A DNA stretch of 64,000 nt from Rhodobacteraceae bacterium LNNU 3342. GTDB taxonomy: Bacteria > Pseudomonadota > Alphaproteobacteria > Rhodobacterales > Rhodobacteraceae. Of the stretch, positions 18,245 through 26,634 are shown piece by piece; the stretch's first letter is position 1; each line of letters starts with the position of its first letter. A program made the translations under genes and the position numbers. Location: assembly GCA_008711135.1 (NCBI GenBank), contig VUAW01000001.1, positions 372,001 through 436,000 of the forward strand, read 5' to 3'. Below the pieces are notes generated by a model. The model was given only the letters and a program-made list of their open reading frames with translations. It made no database searches and was not told the origin of the DNA.

Positions 18245-19204
18245 ATGAATTATCTCGAGTTCGAAAAGCCGCTGGCCGAGATCGAAGGCAAGGCCGAGGA
18301 ACTGCGGGCGATGGCCCGGGCGAACAAGGAGATGGACATCGAGAAAGAGGCCGCAGCCCTTGATCGCAAGGCCGAGCAGATGCTCAAGGACCTCTACAAG
18401 GACCTGACCCCCTGGCGGAAATGCCAGGTCGCCCGCCACCCGGACCGCCCCCATTGCAAGGACTACATCGAGGCGCTGTTCACCGAGTTCACGCCGCTGG
18501 CCGGCGACCGGAACTTTGCCGACGACCACGCGGTGATGGGCGGCCTCGCGCGTTTTGATGACCAGCCGGTGATGGTGATCGGCCACGAAAAGGGCAACGA
18601 CACCAAGACCCGGATCGAGCGGAACTTCGGAATGGCCCGCCCCGAAGGCTACCGCAAGGCGATCCGGCTGATGGATCTGGCGCATCGCTTCCGCCTGCCG
18701 GTGATCACGCTGGTGGACACGCCCGGGGCCTATCCCGGCAAGGGCGCCGAGGAACGGGGCCAGAGTGAGGCGATCGCCCGTTCTACCCAGAAATGCCTTG
18801 AAATCGGCGTGCCCCTCATCTCGGTCATCATTGGCGAGGGCGGATCGGGCGGCGCGGTGGCCTTTGCCACCGCGAACCGCGTGGCGATGCTGGAACATTC
18901 GGTCTATTCGGTCATCAGCCCGGAAGGCTGCGCCTCGATCCTCTGGAAGGATGCAGAAAAAATGCGCGAGGCTGCCGAGGCGCTGCGCCTCACCGCGCAG
19001 GACCTGCACAAGCTGGGCGTCATCGACCGCATCATCAAGGAACCGCTGGGCGGCGCCCACCGCGCCCGTCAGGAAACCATTGCCAGCGTCGGCCGTGCGA
19101 TCGAGGTGATGCTGAAGGAACTGTCGTCCAAGAAGCCCGAGGCGCTGATCCGCGACCGCCGGCAGAAGTTCCTCGACATGGGGACCAAAGGTCTCGCTGC
19201 CTGA
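18245..19204 (+). CDS. accA: Acetyl-CoA carboxylase carboxyltransferase subunit alpha
   Basis: Alpha chain of the carboxyltransferase that makes malonyl-CoA, the first committed step of fatty acid synthesis. The 319-residue protein has the N-terminal helical region ([15 protein letters not shown]), the crotonase-fold carboxyl-CoA site ([29 protein letters not shown]) and the [12 protein letters not shown] block. The ATG at 18245 has GGAG eight bases upstream; a GTG two codons earlier overlaps that site. It converges with plsC after about 40 bases. Confidence 0.97.
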   Translation: MNYLEFEKPLAEIEGKAEELRAMARANKEMDIEKEAAALDRKAEQMLKDLYKDLTPWRKCQVARHPDRPHCKDYIEALFTEFTPLAGDRNFADDHAVMGGLARFDDQPVMVIGHEKGNDTKTRIERNFGMARPEGYRKAIRLMDLAHRFRLPVITLVDTPGAYPGKGAEERGQSEAIARSTQKCLEIGVPLISVIIGEGGSGGAVAFATANRVAMLEHSVYSVISPEGCASILWKDAEKMREAAEALRLTAQDLHKLGVIDRIIKEPLGGAHRARQETIASVGRAIEVMLKELSSKKPEALIRDRRQKFLDMGTKGLAA

Positions 19205-19245
19205 TCAAAACGCAGGCGCCGCCCCAGGTGGTTGGCGTCCCTTGC

Positions 19246-19980
19246 CTAGTTAGCCAGCGTGAAACCCGCCTCGGCCATCAGCCGGTTCGAGGCGGTCTCG
19301 ACCTCGGTCTCCAGCCGCTTCATGAATTCCTCTCGGGGCAGGCCCGCAGGCAGGCGCGGCAGGAACTCCACCACCGCAAGGCCCGGACGCCGCAGGATGC
19401 CGTGGCGCGGCCAGAACACGCCCACATTCGTGGCGGCCGGCACGCAATCCTGGCCCAGTTCCTCGTAAAGGGCAGCAGTTCCCTGCTTGTAGGGCAGCTT
19501 GGCACCTGGCGCGACGCGCGTCCCCTGCGGATAGATGATCAACTGGCCCGGAACCTCGCGGCCTGCGCGCACATCCTCAAGCATCTTGCGCACGGCCTGC
19601 CCGCGCCGGCCGCGATCAACCGGAACACAACCCATCCGCATCGCGTACCAGCCCAGGATCGGCGCCCAGCGCAGTTCCTTTTTCATGATGAACTTGGGCC
19701 GAGGCAACACGCTGACGATCATGATGATGTCAAGGAAGGACTGGTGCTTGGAGGCGACAAGAACCTCGTCCAGCGGCACCTCGCCCCGCACCTCGGTCCG
19801 CAGGCCGACCATCCAGCGGGCGGAAAATCGGACCCAGCGGCAATAGGCATGAACCGCCGCAAAGGCCATGTCGCGCCGGAACACCACATAGGGCGTGAAC
19901 CACAGGGCCAGCACCGCCATCGCCAGATACATCTGCCCGATGAACAGCAGCGACAGCACCCATTGCAGCGCGTGGCGCAT
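19246..19980 (-). CDS. 1-acyl-sn-glycerol-3-phosphate acyltransferase (PlsC family)
   Basis: Membrane-bound acyltransferase of 244 residues that would add the second acyl chain to make phosphatidic acid. An N-terminal hydrophobic segment (about 8-30) precedes the HX4D catalytic motif H79-QSFL-D84, and the glycerophosphate-binding motif reads YPQGTR near residue 150 instead of the common PEGTR. The ATG overlaps the ftsX stop by one base (TGATG), so it is the third gene of an ftsE-ftsX-plsC unit. Substrate preference cannot be read from sequence. Confidence 0.88.
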   Translation of the reverse strand: MRHALQWVLSLLFIGQMYLAMAVLALWFTPYVVFRRDMAFAAVHAYCRWVRFSARWMVGLRTEVRGEVPLDEVLVASKHQSFLDIIMIVSVLPRPKFIMKKELRWAPILGWYAMRMGCVPVDRGRRGQAVRKMLEDVRAGREVPGQLIIYPQGTRVAPGAKLPYKQGTAALYEELGQDCVPAATNVGVFWPRHGILRRPGLAVVEFLPRLPAGLPREEFMKRLETEVETASNRLMAEAGFTLAN

Positions 19981-20870
19981 CACTTCAGCTCCCGGAGGGC
20001 CCGCGCGGCGGCCGCCCGTGTCGCGACAAAGCCGACAGCCGCGGCGAGCGGCGGGATCAGCAGCGGCCAGAGCCAGTGCCATCCCTGAAACCCGAGGCCG
20101 GTCAGGAAGCCGCCAGCCTCGTCCGCCGCCGGCAGGATGAAGATCCCCAGCATCCCGGCAGCCGTTCCCATGGCGGCCCCCGCAAGTGCCCGCAGGGTGA
20201 ACCGTCGCACAAAGGCCTGACCGATGAAGGCGTCCCGCGCACCCACCAGCCGCAACACGCGGATCACCTGCGCATTGGCCGAAAGCGCCGCACCGGCGGC
20301 CAGCGTGATCATCGCCGCCACCGCCCCTGCGATCAGCAGGATTGAGGTAGCGCCCAGCAGCCGCAGCCGGTGCGCCGCGCTGACCAGCGGGCGACGCCAG
20401 CGGGTGTGGTCGTCAAAGATCGCGCCCGGCGCCTCGGCGGCCAGACGCAGGCGCAGGCCTTCCGGGTCATAGCGGTCGCCCACCACCTCTACCAGTTGCG
20501 GCAGGGGCAGGGTTTCGACCGGCAGGTCAGGGCCGAACCACGGTTCCAGCAGCGCACGCTGTTCCTCGGGCGGGATGACCCGGGAATGAGTAACGCCCGG
20601 CGTGGTGCGTAGCACCTCCAGCACCGCCGCCGTCTGGGCGCCAAGCTGATCCTCGGGCGCGGCAAGCCGGATCGTCGCACTTTGCGCCAGCGCGGTTTCC
20701 CACCGGTCCGCCAGCCTTCCCGCGGCCAGCGACATCGCCAGCGCAAAGACCGCAAGGAACGCCATCGCGGCGGCTGTGAACGTCGTCAGCCGCGCGGTAT
20801 AGCCCGAGGGCGGCACTATGCGGTCAGCCGGGGTTTCGCCCAGCTGAAGAACATGCAGAAGCCGCTTCAT
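19980..20870 (-). CDS. ftsX: Cell division protein FtsX
   Basis: Integral membrane partner of FtsE; the complex activates periplasmic septal murein hydrolysis. The 296-residue protein has a short cytoplasmic N-terminus, TM1 (about 30-52), a periplasmic domain and three C-terminal transmembrane segments (about 172-200, 218-245, 262-285), the FtsX permease layout. The start overlaps the ftsE stop as ATGA and the stop overlaps plsC. Similarity is weaker than for FtsE, as usual for FtsX; the neighbour makes the call firm. Confidence 0.9.
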   Translation of the reverse strand: MKRLLHVLQLGETPADRIVPPSGYTARLTTFTAAAMAFLAVFALAMSLAAGRLADRWETALAQSATIRLAAPEDQLGAQTAAVLEVLRTTPGVTHSRVIPPEEQRALLEPWFGPDLPVETLPLPQLVEVVGDRYDPEGLRLRLAAEAPGAIFDDHTRWRRPLVSAAHRLRLLGATSILLIAGAVAAMITLAAGAALSANAQVIRVLRLVGARDAFIGQAFVRRFTLRALAGAAMGTAAGMLGIFILPAADEAGGFLTGLGFQGWHWLWPLLIPPLAAAVGFVATRAAAARALRELK

Positions 20871-21538
20871 AGATCCGCCCCCGCAAGCTGAAGCCGCCGG
20901 TTCTGGATGCGCAGCACCCGCGCGGCGACCTGTGCCTTGGCGCTGCGGATCAGGTTCAGGTCATGGGTGGCGATCAGCACGGTCTTTCCCATCCGGTTCA
21001 GCTCGATCAACAGGGTGAGCAGCCGCATCGACATTTCCCAGTCGAGGTTGCCGGTCGGCTCGTCCGCCAGAACCACGTCGGGCGACATGATGACCGCCCG
21101 GGCCAGGGCGGCGCGCTGGCGCTCCCCGCCCGAAAGCTGGGGCGGCAGCGCCCCGGCGTGCGACCGAAGACCCACCCACCCCAGCAGGTCATGCAGGTCG
21201 TCCGGATGCGGGTCCATTCCGGCGACCATCAGCGGCAGGGCGACGTTCTCGGCCAGGCTCAGGTGGTCGAGGAAGGCGCAATCCTGATGCACCACCCCGA
21301 TGCGCCGCCGTACCGTCGCCACGTCATCACGCGACAAGCTGCGCACGTCCCGGTCAAAGATATGGATGTTCCCGCCTGTCGGCAGAAGTTCCGCATAGCA
21401 GAGCTTGAGGAACGTCGTTTTCCCCGACCCCGAGGGGCCGGTCAGGAAGTGGAACGATCCGGGGGCCAGTTTGAACGAGATGTCAGAAAGAAGCTCGCCG
21501 CCTCCATAGCTGTAGGCGACATTCTGTAGGTCGATCAC
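20867..21538 (-). CDS. ftsE: Cell division ATP-binding protein FtsE
   Basis: ABC ATPase that drives FtsX. It has Walker A GPSGSGKTT, the signature LSGGERQRAALARA, Walker B VVLADEPTGNLD and the switch His in IATHDLN. The start is taken as the GTG at 21538 (V-I-D-L-Q-N-V-A-Y), giving 223 residues, the usual FtsE length, with AGGAG about ten bases upstream. An in-frame ATG at 21607 would add 23 residues not typical of the family. It diverges from a zinc-ribbon protein gene and is coupled to ftsX. Confidence 0.92.
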   Translation of the reverse strand: MIDLQNVAYSYGGGELLSDISFKLAPGSFHFLTGPSGSGKTTFLKLCYAELLPTGGNIHIFDRDVRSLSRDDVATVRRRIGVVHQDCAFLDHLSLAENVALPLMVAGMDPHPDDLHDLLGWVGLRSHAGALPPQLSGGERQRAALARAVIMSPDVVLADEPTGNLDWEMSMRLLTLLIELNRMGKTVLIATHDLNLIRSAKAQVAARVLRIQNRRLQLAGADL

Positions 21539-21689
21539 GCGTCCCGCTCCTGAATCTTTAGCCGCAATGTCGCGCAATGTGCGGCGGCTTTCAATCGGTC
21601 TCGCCACAAAGGCTTGGATAAATCCGGGGCGATTGCTACAACATGCCGATGCGGGGGGCCATGGGTCGGAAAGGGGCGGTCGTCATCAC

Positions 21690-22382
21690 ATGCGGTTGAT
21701 CTGTCCGAACTGCGACGCCGAATACGAAGTCGGGACCGAGGCCATCCCCATGACTGGGCGCGAAGTGGTTTGCACCGCCTGCAACCACAACTGGTTCGCC
21801 ACGCCCCTGCCCCCGAACGACCCGTCGTCAGAGTCCCCTGCCGCCCGCCTGCGCCGCCGTGCGCTGGACGAGGCAGTCGTGAACATCCTGCGCGAGGAGG
21901 CCGAGCGCGAAGCCCAGGCCCGCCGGGCCGAGGTGGGCGCCGCGCCGCAAACCACGCCCGCACCCCAGCCGCAGCCTGCCCCGGTGCGTCAGCACCAGCC
22001 CGCGCGGGAAGACCCTGCCCCCCATGGTATGACATGGGAAGATGCCACCAAGGACGACCTGCCGCCCGCCTTCATCGGCCCCGGCTTCACGCCACCCCCA
22101 CAGACGCCCGCAACCGCCACTGAACCCCTGCCCGACATCGCTGCCATCACCTCAAGCCTGCACGCTTCCGCCCGCGGACGCGCGGAACAGCGGCGCTCGG
22201 CCCGCAGACGCGGGTTCCTGCTGGGCTTTGGCCTGACAGCGGGCGCGGCGGCGGCGCTGGCGGCGCTCTATCTGCTGGCGCCGGTCCTGCAGGACGAATG
22301 GCCGGCGCTGAACCCGGCACTGGGCGATTACGTGGCACAGGTGGATGCGGCGCGAAGCTGGCTTGACAGCACGCTGCGCTGA
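21690..22382 (+). CDS. Zinc-ribbon (MJ0042-type) membrane-anchored protein
   Basis: A 230-residue protein with an N-terminal zinc ribbon (C5-x2-C8 and C28-x2-C31, MRLICPNCDAEYEVG), then a long Pro/Gln/Ala-rich linker (about 60-165), one transmembrane helix (about 178-200) and a short C-terminal tail. This matches the MJ0042 finger-like family of alphaproteobacteria, whose role is unknown. It is divergent from ftsE and abuts the stop of the TIGR02302 gene at TGATCA. A regulatory or envelope-tethering role is only a guess. Confidence 0.85.
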   Translation: MRLICPNCDAEYEVGTEAIPMTGREVVCTACNHNWFATPLPPNDPSSESPAARLRRRALDEAVVNILREEAEREAQARRAEVGAAPQTTPAPQPQPAPVRQHQPAREDPAPHGMTWEDATKDDLPPAFIGPGFTPPPQTPATATEPLPDIAAITSSLHASARGRAEQRRSARRRGFLLGFGLTAGAAAALAALYLLAPVLQDEWPALNPALGDYVAQVDAARSWLDSTLR

Positions 22383-24806
22383 TCAGAACCGGTCCAGAAG
22401 TCGGCGCAGGTAATCCAGTTCAAGCTCTGGCCGCGACTGGTCGCCGGAACGACGGCGAAGCTCTTCCAGCAGTTCCTCGGCGCGGCGATAGACATCCTCG
22501 CCCTGCAGCAGGTTGTCGTCGGTGCCCAGCTGGCCCATGGCCCCGGGATCGCGGCCCAGCGGGTCGCGCTGGGATTCAGGGTTGGAACGCCCCGCCTGCT
22601 GGCCCTGCTGGCCTTGCTGGTCCTGCTGCTGGTCGGCCATCGCCTCGCCCAGCGACCGCATGCCTTCGCGCAGCGCGTCCATCGCCTCGGCCTGCCGGTC
22701 AAGCGCGTCGGCGTCGTTTCCTTCGCGCAGGGCGCGCTCTGCCTCTTCCATGGCCTCGCCAGCCTCGTCCAGCCGCCGCCGCGCTTCCTCGCTGCCCTGC
22801 GACTGGCCGGGCAGGCCCTCCTGCTGCTGGCGCAGGCGTTCGCGCAGGTCCTGCTGCCGCTGGGACAGGCTTCCTTCGTCGCTTTCACCTTGCGGAGAAC
22901 CGCCAAAGCGTTCCTGCAGCCCGCGGAAGGTGTCGTCGTTGAGCTGCTGCTGTTCGCGCAGGGTGTCGGCCAGGTCGCGCATCGCGTCGCCGCCCTGCCC
23001 TTCGACCACCTGCATGTTCTCCATCATCTGGCGCAGCATTTCCATCAGTTCGGCGGCTTCATCCATGCGCCCTTCCTCCATCAGCTGTTGCAGCTGATCA
23101 AGAAGGTCCTGAAGGTCCTGCCCGGACATGGTCATGTCGGGCGGGGTCTGGGCCTGCTGGCGGTTCGGGTCGTTCTGCTGTTCCTGCGCAAGCTGGCGCA
23201 TGTAATCCTGAAGCGCCTCGCGGTATTCCTGCATCAGCTCGGCGATCTCGGACGGGTCGGCCCCGTTGCGCATGGCCTCGGACAGGCGGTCCTGCGCCCG
23301 TTCGAGCCGTTCGCGGGCCGAATCCAGATCGCCCTCCTCGATCAGGGTCGCGACCTCCCACAGCGCCGCCGCCACCTCGTCCCGGGCTTCAGGGGTCAGC
23401 CCGGCCTCGATCCCCGTGTCGAGCCGGCGCATGGCGACCCGCATCAGCAGAAAGGCGCGCTCGTTGCGGATGAAGCCTTCTGGGCGATGGGTGACGGCCC
23501 GCAGCAACTGGCTGACCCGCGGCGCAGCCTCGCGCGACCACAAGAGGTCACGGCGAAGCTCGATCACCGCGGCGGCAAGCGGATCAAAGAACCGCCGCCC
23601 CGGCAGCACCACCTGCGTGGGGGCGGTTTCCCCTTCCTGCCCGCGGGCATCGGTGACCACAAGCCGCATCCGCACCGGCAGGTTGGCCCAAGGATGTTCG
23701 GACAGGTTTTCGACCAGGGCATCCTCGAAATCCGTCCGCTGGCCGGTCAAGGGCATCGGCAGGTCAAGGATCAGCGGGTCGCGCGCTTCTGGTTCGGCGG
23801 CAAGCCCGTGGCGCCGGTCGACCTCTGGCAGGTCGAGCGTGATCTCGGCCCGGGCGGCGGTGACGCCATAGTCATCGGCGGCGGCAAAGGGCTGGCGCAT
23901 CTGGCCCTCGGCCTCGCGCGCGATGGGGCCGGTCGTGCGGATGATCGGGGTCAGGTCCGGCACGGCGGCCAGTTGCCATTCCCGCCCGCCCGGCCCGCGC
24001 ACGGCCAGCATCCCGTCGCGGAGCACCTCGATGTTCCCGGTTTCGGACTGGGCCTCGGACAGGTCATGTTCGACGCTCAGGCTGCCCGGCGCGCCGTAGA
24101 GGCGGAGCGTAACGATGCTGCCCTCGGGCACCCGAAGCACGCCGTCGCCTACGTCGTTGAGATAGATGGTCGGCCGCCCGGTATAGGCGGGCGGTTGCAG
24201 CCAGCCTTCCCACGAGGGGCCGGCGGCAAGCGCCTCGGCGCTGCGGGGCACGGCAAGGGATGCCAGTTCCGACACCCGCTGCGGCGCGCCGAACAGCACC
24301 GCCATCACCGCCGCCAGCAGTGCCGCATAACGCAGCGCATAGGGATCACGCGCCGCCAGCCGCAGGTTGGGCGCGGGCGGACGAGCCGTGGCAATCCGCG
24401 CCGCCATTCGGGCCAGATGCGCCTCCCACACGGCGCGGGAAGCCGCATCTCCCTGCCCGATCGCTTGCATATCGCGCAGCGCGGTAATGGGCCGATCCGC
24501 CATGGTACGGTCCAGCCGGTCCAGCGCCTCGGCCGCACGAGGGCGGCGGAAGCGGCGCCAGGCATAGAACGCGGCGCCAAGAAAGCCTGCGGCAAAGGCA
24601 GCCGCCAGCCCCAGCAGCACCCGGTCGGGCACGGCATCCTGCACGCCAAAGGCAAAGAGCGCCACCAGAAGGAACAAGAGGCTCCAGGCAGGCCAGAAGG
24701 CGCGCGTCAATGCCTCGACCCAAAGACCCGCCCGGGTCAGGCGCAGCGGCCATTTCAGCCGGGCCAGCGCCGCGGCGCCTGTTTGGGGGGGCAGTGGCGT
24801 CGTCAT
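22383..24806 (-). CDS. TIGR02302 family (DUF4175) large membrane protein
   Basis: An 807-residue protein. Two N-terminal transmembrane helices (about 35-55 and 60-82) and a third near 155-172 anchor it. A beta-rich region (about 200-390) follows, then a long acidic, Gln/Glu-rich helical tail (about 520-790) with strings such as QQDQQGQQGQQ. This layout fits the TIGR02302/DUF4175 family of alphaproteobacteria, for which I know no established function. It is the last gene after lysA (gap 48 bases). The composition suggests an extended coiled-coil or scaffolding part. Confidence 0.88.
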   Translation of the reverse strand: MTTPLPPQTGAAALARLKWPLRLTRAGLWVEALTRAFWPAWSLLFLLVALFAFGVQDAVPDRVLLGLAAAFAAGFLGAAFYAWRRFRRPRAAEALDRLDRTMADRPITALRDMQAIGQGDAASRAVWEAHLARMAARIATARPPAPNLRLAARDPYALRYAALLAAVMAVLFGAPQRVSELASLAVPRSAEALAAGPSWEGWLQPPAYTGRPTIYLNDVGDGVLRVPEGSIVTLRLYGAPGSLSVEHDLSEAQSETGNIEVLRDGMLAVRGPGGREWQLAAVPDLTPIIRTTGPIAREAEGQMRQPFAAADDYGVTAARAEITLDLPEVDRRHGLAAEPEARDPLILDLPMPLTGQRTDFEDALVENLSEHPWANLPVRMRLVVTDARGQEGETAPTQVVLPGRRFFDPLAAAVIELRRDLLWSREAAPRVSQLLRAVTHRPEGFIRNERAFLLMRVAMRRLDTGIEAGLTPEARDEVAAALWEVATLIEEGDLDSARERLERAQDRLSEAMRNGADPSEIAELMQEYREALQDYMRQLAQEQQNDPNRQQAQTPPDMTMSGQDLQDLLDQLQQLMEEGRMDEAAELMEMLRQMMENMQVVEGQGGDAMRDLADTLREQQQLNDDTFRGLQERFGGSPQGESDEGSLSQRQQDLRERLRQQQEGLPGQSQGSEEARRRLDEAGEAMEEAERALREGNDADALDRQAEAMDALREGMRSLGEAMADQQQDQQGQQGQQAGRSNPESQRDPLGRDPGAMGQLGTDDNLLQGEDVYRRAEELLEELRRRSGDQSRPELELDYLRRLLDRF

Positions 24807-24854
24807 GCTCCCTTTCCGGGGCCAGAGGTCATGCGCCAGAACGCCCAGCGCGTC

Positions 24855-26120
24855 CTAGAGCCAGGATGGGATGGTATCCCGGTTTATGATCTCGTCAAAC
24901 GTGGGGCGCGGGCGGATGACAGCGAATTGATCGCCCTTGACCAGAACTTCCGGCACCAGCGGCCGGGTGTTGTATTCCGACGCCATGACCGCCCCATAGG
25001 CCCCGGCCGACCGGAAGGCCACCAGATCGCCCGGCGACAGGTGCGGCAGCGCCCGCTGCTTGGCAAAGGTATCGCCGGTTTCACACACCGGGCCGACCAC
25101 GTCAAAGCCGCGTGTTTCTGCCGCTGCGGCAGGTTCGACGACCGGCACGATGTCGTGGTGGGCGCCGTAAAGCGACGGTCGCATCAGGTCGTTCATCGCG
25201 GCGTCAAGGATCAGGAAATCGCGCCCCTCGCCTTCCTTGACATATATGACCTCGGACACGAGGATCCCGGCGTTGCCGGAAATCAGCCGTCCCGGCTCGA
25301 TCTCGATCTCGCAATCCAGATGGCCCAGCGTGTCCTTGATGAGCTGCCCGTATTCCAGCGGCAACGGCGGGGCAGAGTTGGAGCGTTCGTAGGGAATCCC
25401 CAGCCCCCCGCCGAGGTCGAGCCGCCGGATGTCATGCCCCTCGGCCCGCAGCACGCTTGTCAGTTCCGCAACCTTGGCATAGGCCTGATGGAAGGGTTCA
25501 AGGTCGGTCAACTGGCTGCCGATATGAACGTCGATCCCAACAACCTCGATCCCCGGCAGGCTGGCGGCAAGGGCATAAACTTCGCGCGCACGGGCGATGG
25601 GAATGCCGAACTTGTTCTCGGACTTGCCGGTGGCGATCTTTTCATGGGTCTTTGCGTCCACGTCCGGGTTGACGCGGATCGCGATGGGCGCGGTCAGGCC
25701 CAGCCCGTCGGCGATTTCCGACAGCGCCATCAACTCGGGTTCGCTTTCGACGTTGAACTGGCGAATGCCGCCGGCCAGCGCCTGCCGCATTTCCGCCCGC
25801 GTCTTGCCCACGCCGGAAAAGACGATCCGGTCGCCGGGAACGCCCGCGGCCTTGGCGCGAAGGTATTCGCCACCCGACACCACGTCCATTCCCGCGCCCA
25901 GGTTGGCCAGCGTCCGCAGCACCGCCTGATTGCTGTTCGACTTCATCGCGAAACAGACAAGGTTCGGCAGCGGGTTCAGCGCCTCCTGGAACAGGCGGAA
26001 ATGGCGTTCCAGCGTGGCGGTCGAATAGCAGTAGAAGGGCGTGCCGACAGCCGCCGCGATTTCGGGAAGGGCGACATCCTCGGCATGGAGGATACCGTCG
26101 CGATACAGAAAATGGTCCAT
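24855..26120 (-). CDS. lysA: Diaminopimelate decarboxylase
   Basis: Final step of lysine synthesis: decarboxylates meso-diaminopimelate to L-lysine. The 421-residue fold-type III PLP enzyme carries the cofactor Lys K60 in CFAMKSN, the GGGLG phosphate-binding loop, HIGSQ, the EPGR segment and the CETGD catalytic Cys motif near residue 345 from the partner subunit side. The ATG shares one base with the upstream DUF2834 stop (TGATG). It sits in an operon with argH, as in many Rhodobacteraceae. Confidence 0.97.
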   Translation of the reverse strand: MDHFLYRDGILHAEDVALPEIAAAVGTPFYCYSTATLERHFRLFQEALNPLPNLVCFAMKSNSNQAVLRTLANLGAGMDVVSGGEYLRAKAAGVPGDRIVFSGVGKTRAEMRQALAGGIRQFNVESEPELMALSEIADGLGLTAPIAIRVNPDVDAKTHEKIATGKSENKFGIPIARAREVYALAASLPGIEVVGIDVHIGSQLTDLEPFHQAYAKVAELTSVLRAEGHDIRRLDLGGGLGIPYERSNSAPPLPLEYGQLIKDTLGHLDCEIEIEPGRLISGNAGILVSEVIYVKEGEGRDFLILDAAMNDLMRPSLYGAHHDIVPVVEPAAAAETRGFDVVGPVCETGDTFAKQRALPHLSPGDLVAFRSAGAYGAVMASEYNTRPLVPEVLVKGDQFAVIRPRPTFDEIINRDTIPSWL

Positions 26121-26437
26121 CAGGTCACCGGGCGGGTTCTAAGGAAAAGATAGAGCGGAAGGCCGCAAGACAGGCCGATGCAAAAGGTCGCAGGGATGGC
26201 CACCAGCGCCACCCAGTTCCGGCGCACCCAAGTCTCCGCGAGAACAAAGACGCAAAGCGCGATCGCCGCGATCGTCAGGTCCCAGACAAGGCCAGTCGTG
26301 GCCGCATTCGCGTGCCATGCTGCCGGAAGGGCGCCAAGGTTCCAGCGGTTTTCCTGCAGCCACGGAAGCACATGGGCCATCGGATGGATCGCCCCCCAGA
26401 CTGCCAGTCCGAGGTAGATCATCCGCAGCGGCGACAT
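26120..26437 (-). CDS. DUF2834 domain membrane protein
   Basis: A 105-residue protein with three hydrophobic helices (about 6-22, 46-66 and 75-98) and a conserved-looking N-terminal MIYLGLAVWGAIHPM segment, matching DUF2834. No function is known to me. Its start overlaps the lipoprotein stop and its stop overlaps the lysA start, each by one base. It is therefore locked into the argH-lysA operon, though nothing links it directly to arginine or lysine synthesis. Confidence 0.85.
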   Translation of the reverse strand: MSPLRMIYLGLAVWGAIHPMAHVLPWLQENRWNLGALPAAWHANAATTGLVWDLTIAAIALCVFVLAETWVRRNWVALVAIPATFCIGLSCGLPLYLFLRTRPVT

Positions 26438-26634
26438 CAGAGCCGCCCTGCCACGCCGACCCGCGCCTCGCCAGAGATGCTGACGCCGCTGCGGTTGTCG
26501 GCGTTCACGACCAGATCAGTGCCGGTGGCGCTGCGCGGCCCCTGCGGCTGGTAGGTGGCCCCCGCGGTCACGGGGCGCGGCGCGCCGTCAACCCCGCAGG
26601 CGGCCAGCAGGATCGGAAGCAGAAGCCATCTCAT
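26437..26634 (-). CDS. Small lipoprotein downstream of argH
   Basis: A 65-residue protein starting [14 protein letters not shown], a short lipoprotein signal with lipobox L-A-A-C at Cys13. The mature part of about 50 residues is Gly/Ala/Asn-rich with no recognised domain. It overlaps the argH stop as ATGA and the DUF2834 start by one base. Small lipoproteins at this place after argH occur in related genomes; function unknown. Confidence 0.75.
   Translation of the reverse strand: MRWLLLPILLAACGVDGAPRPVTAGATYQPQGPRSATGTDLVVNADNRSGVSISGEARVGVAGRL

Noticed and set aside
22614-26153. A 1179-codon open frame on the plus strand
   Set aside because: Antisense to the TIGR02302 gene and lysA. Composition is shadow-like and no start signal or family match is seen.
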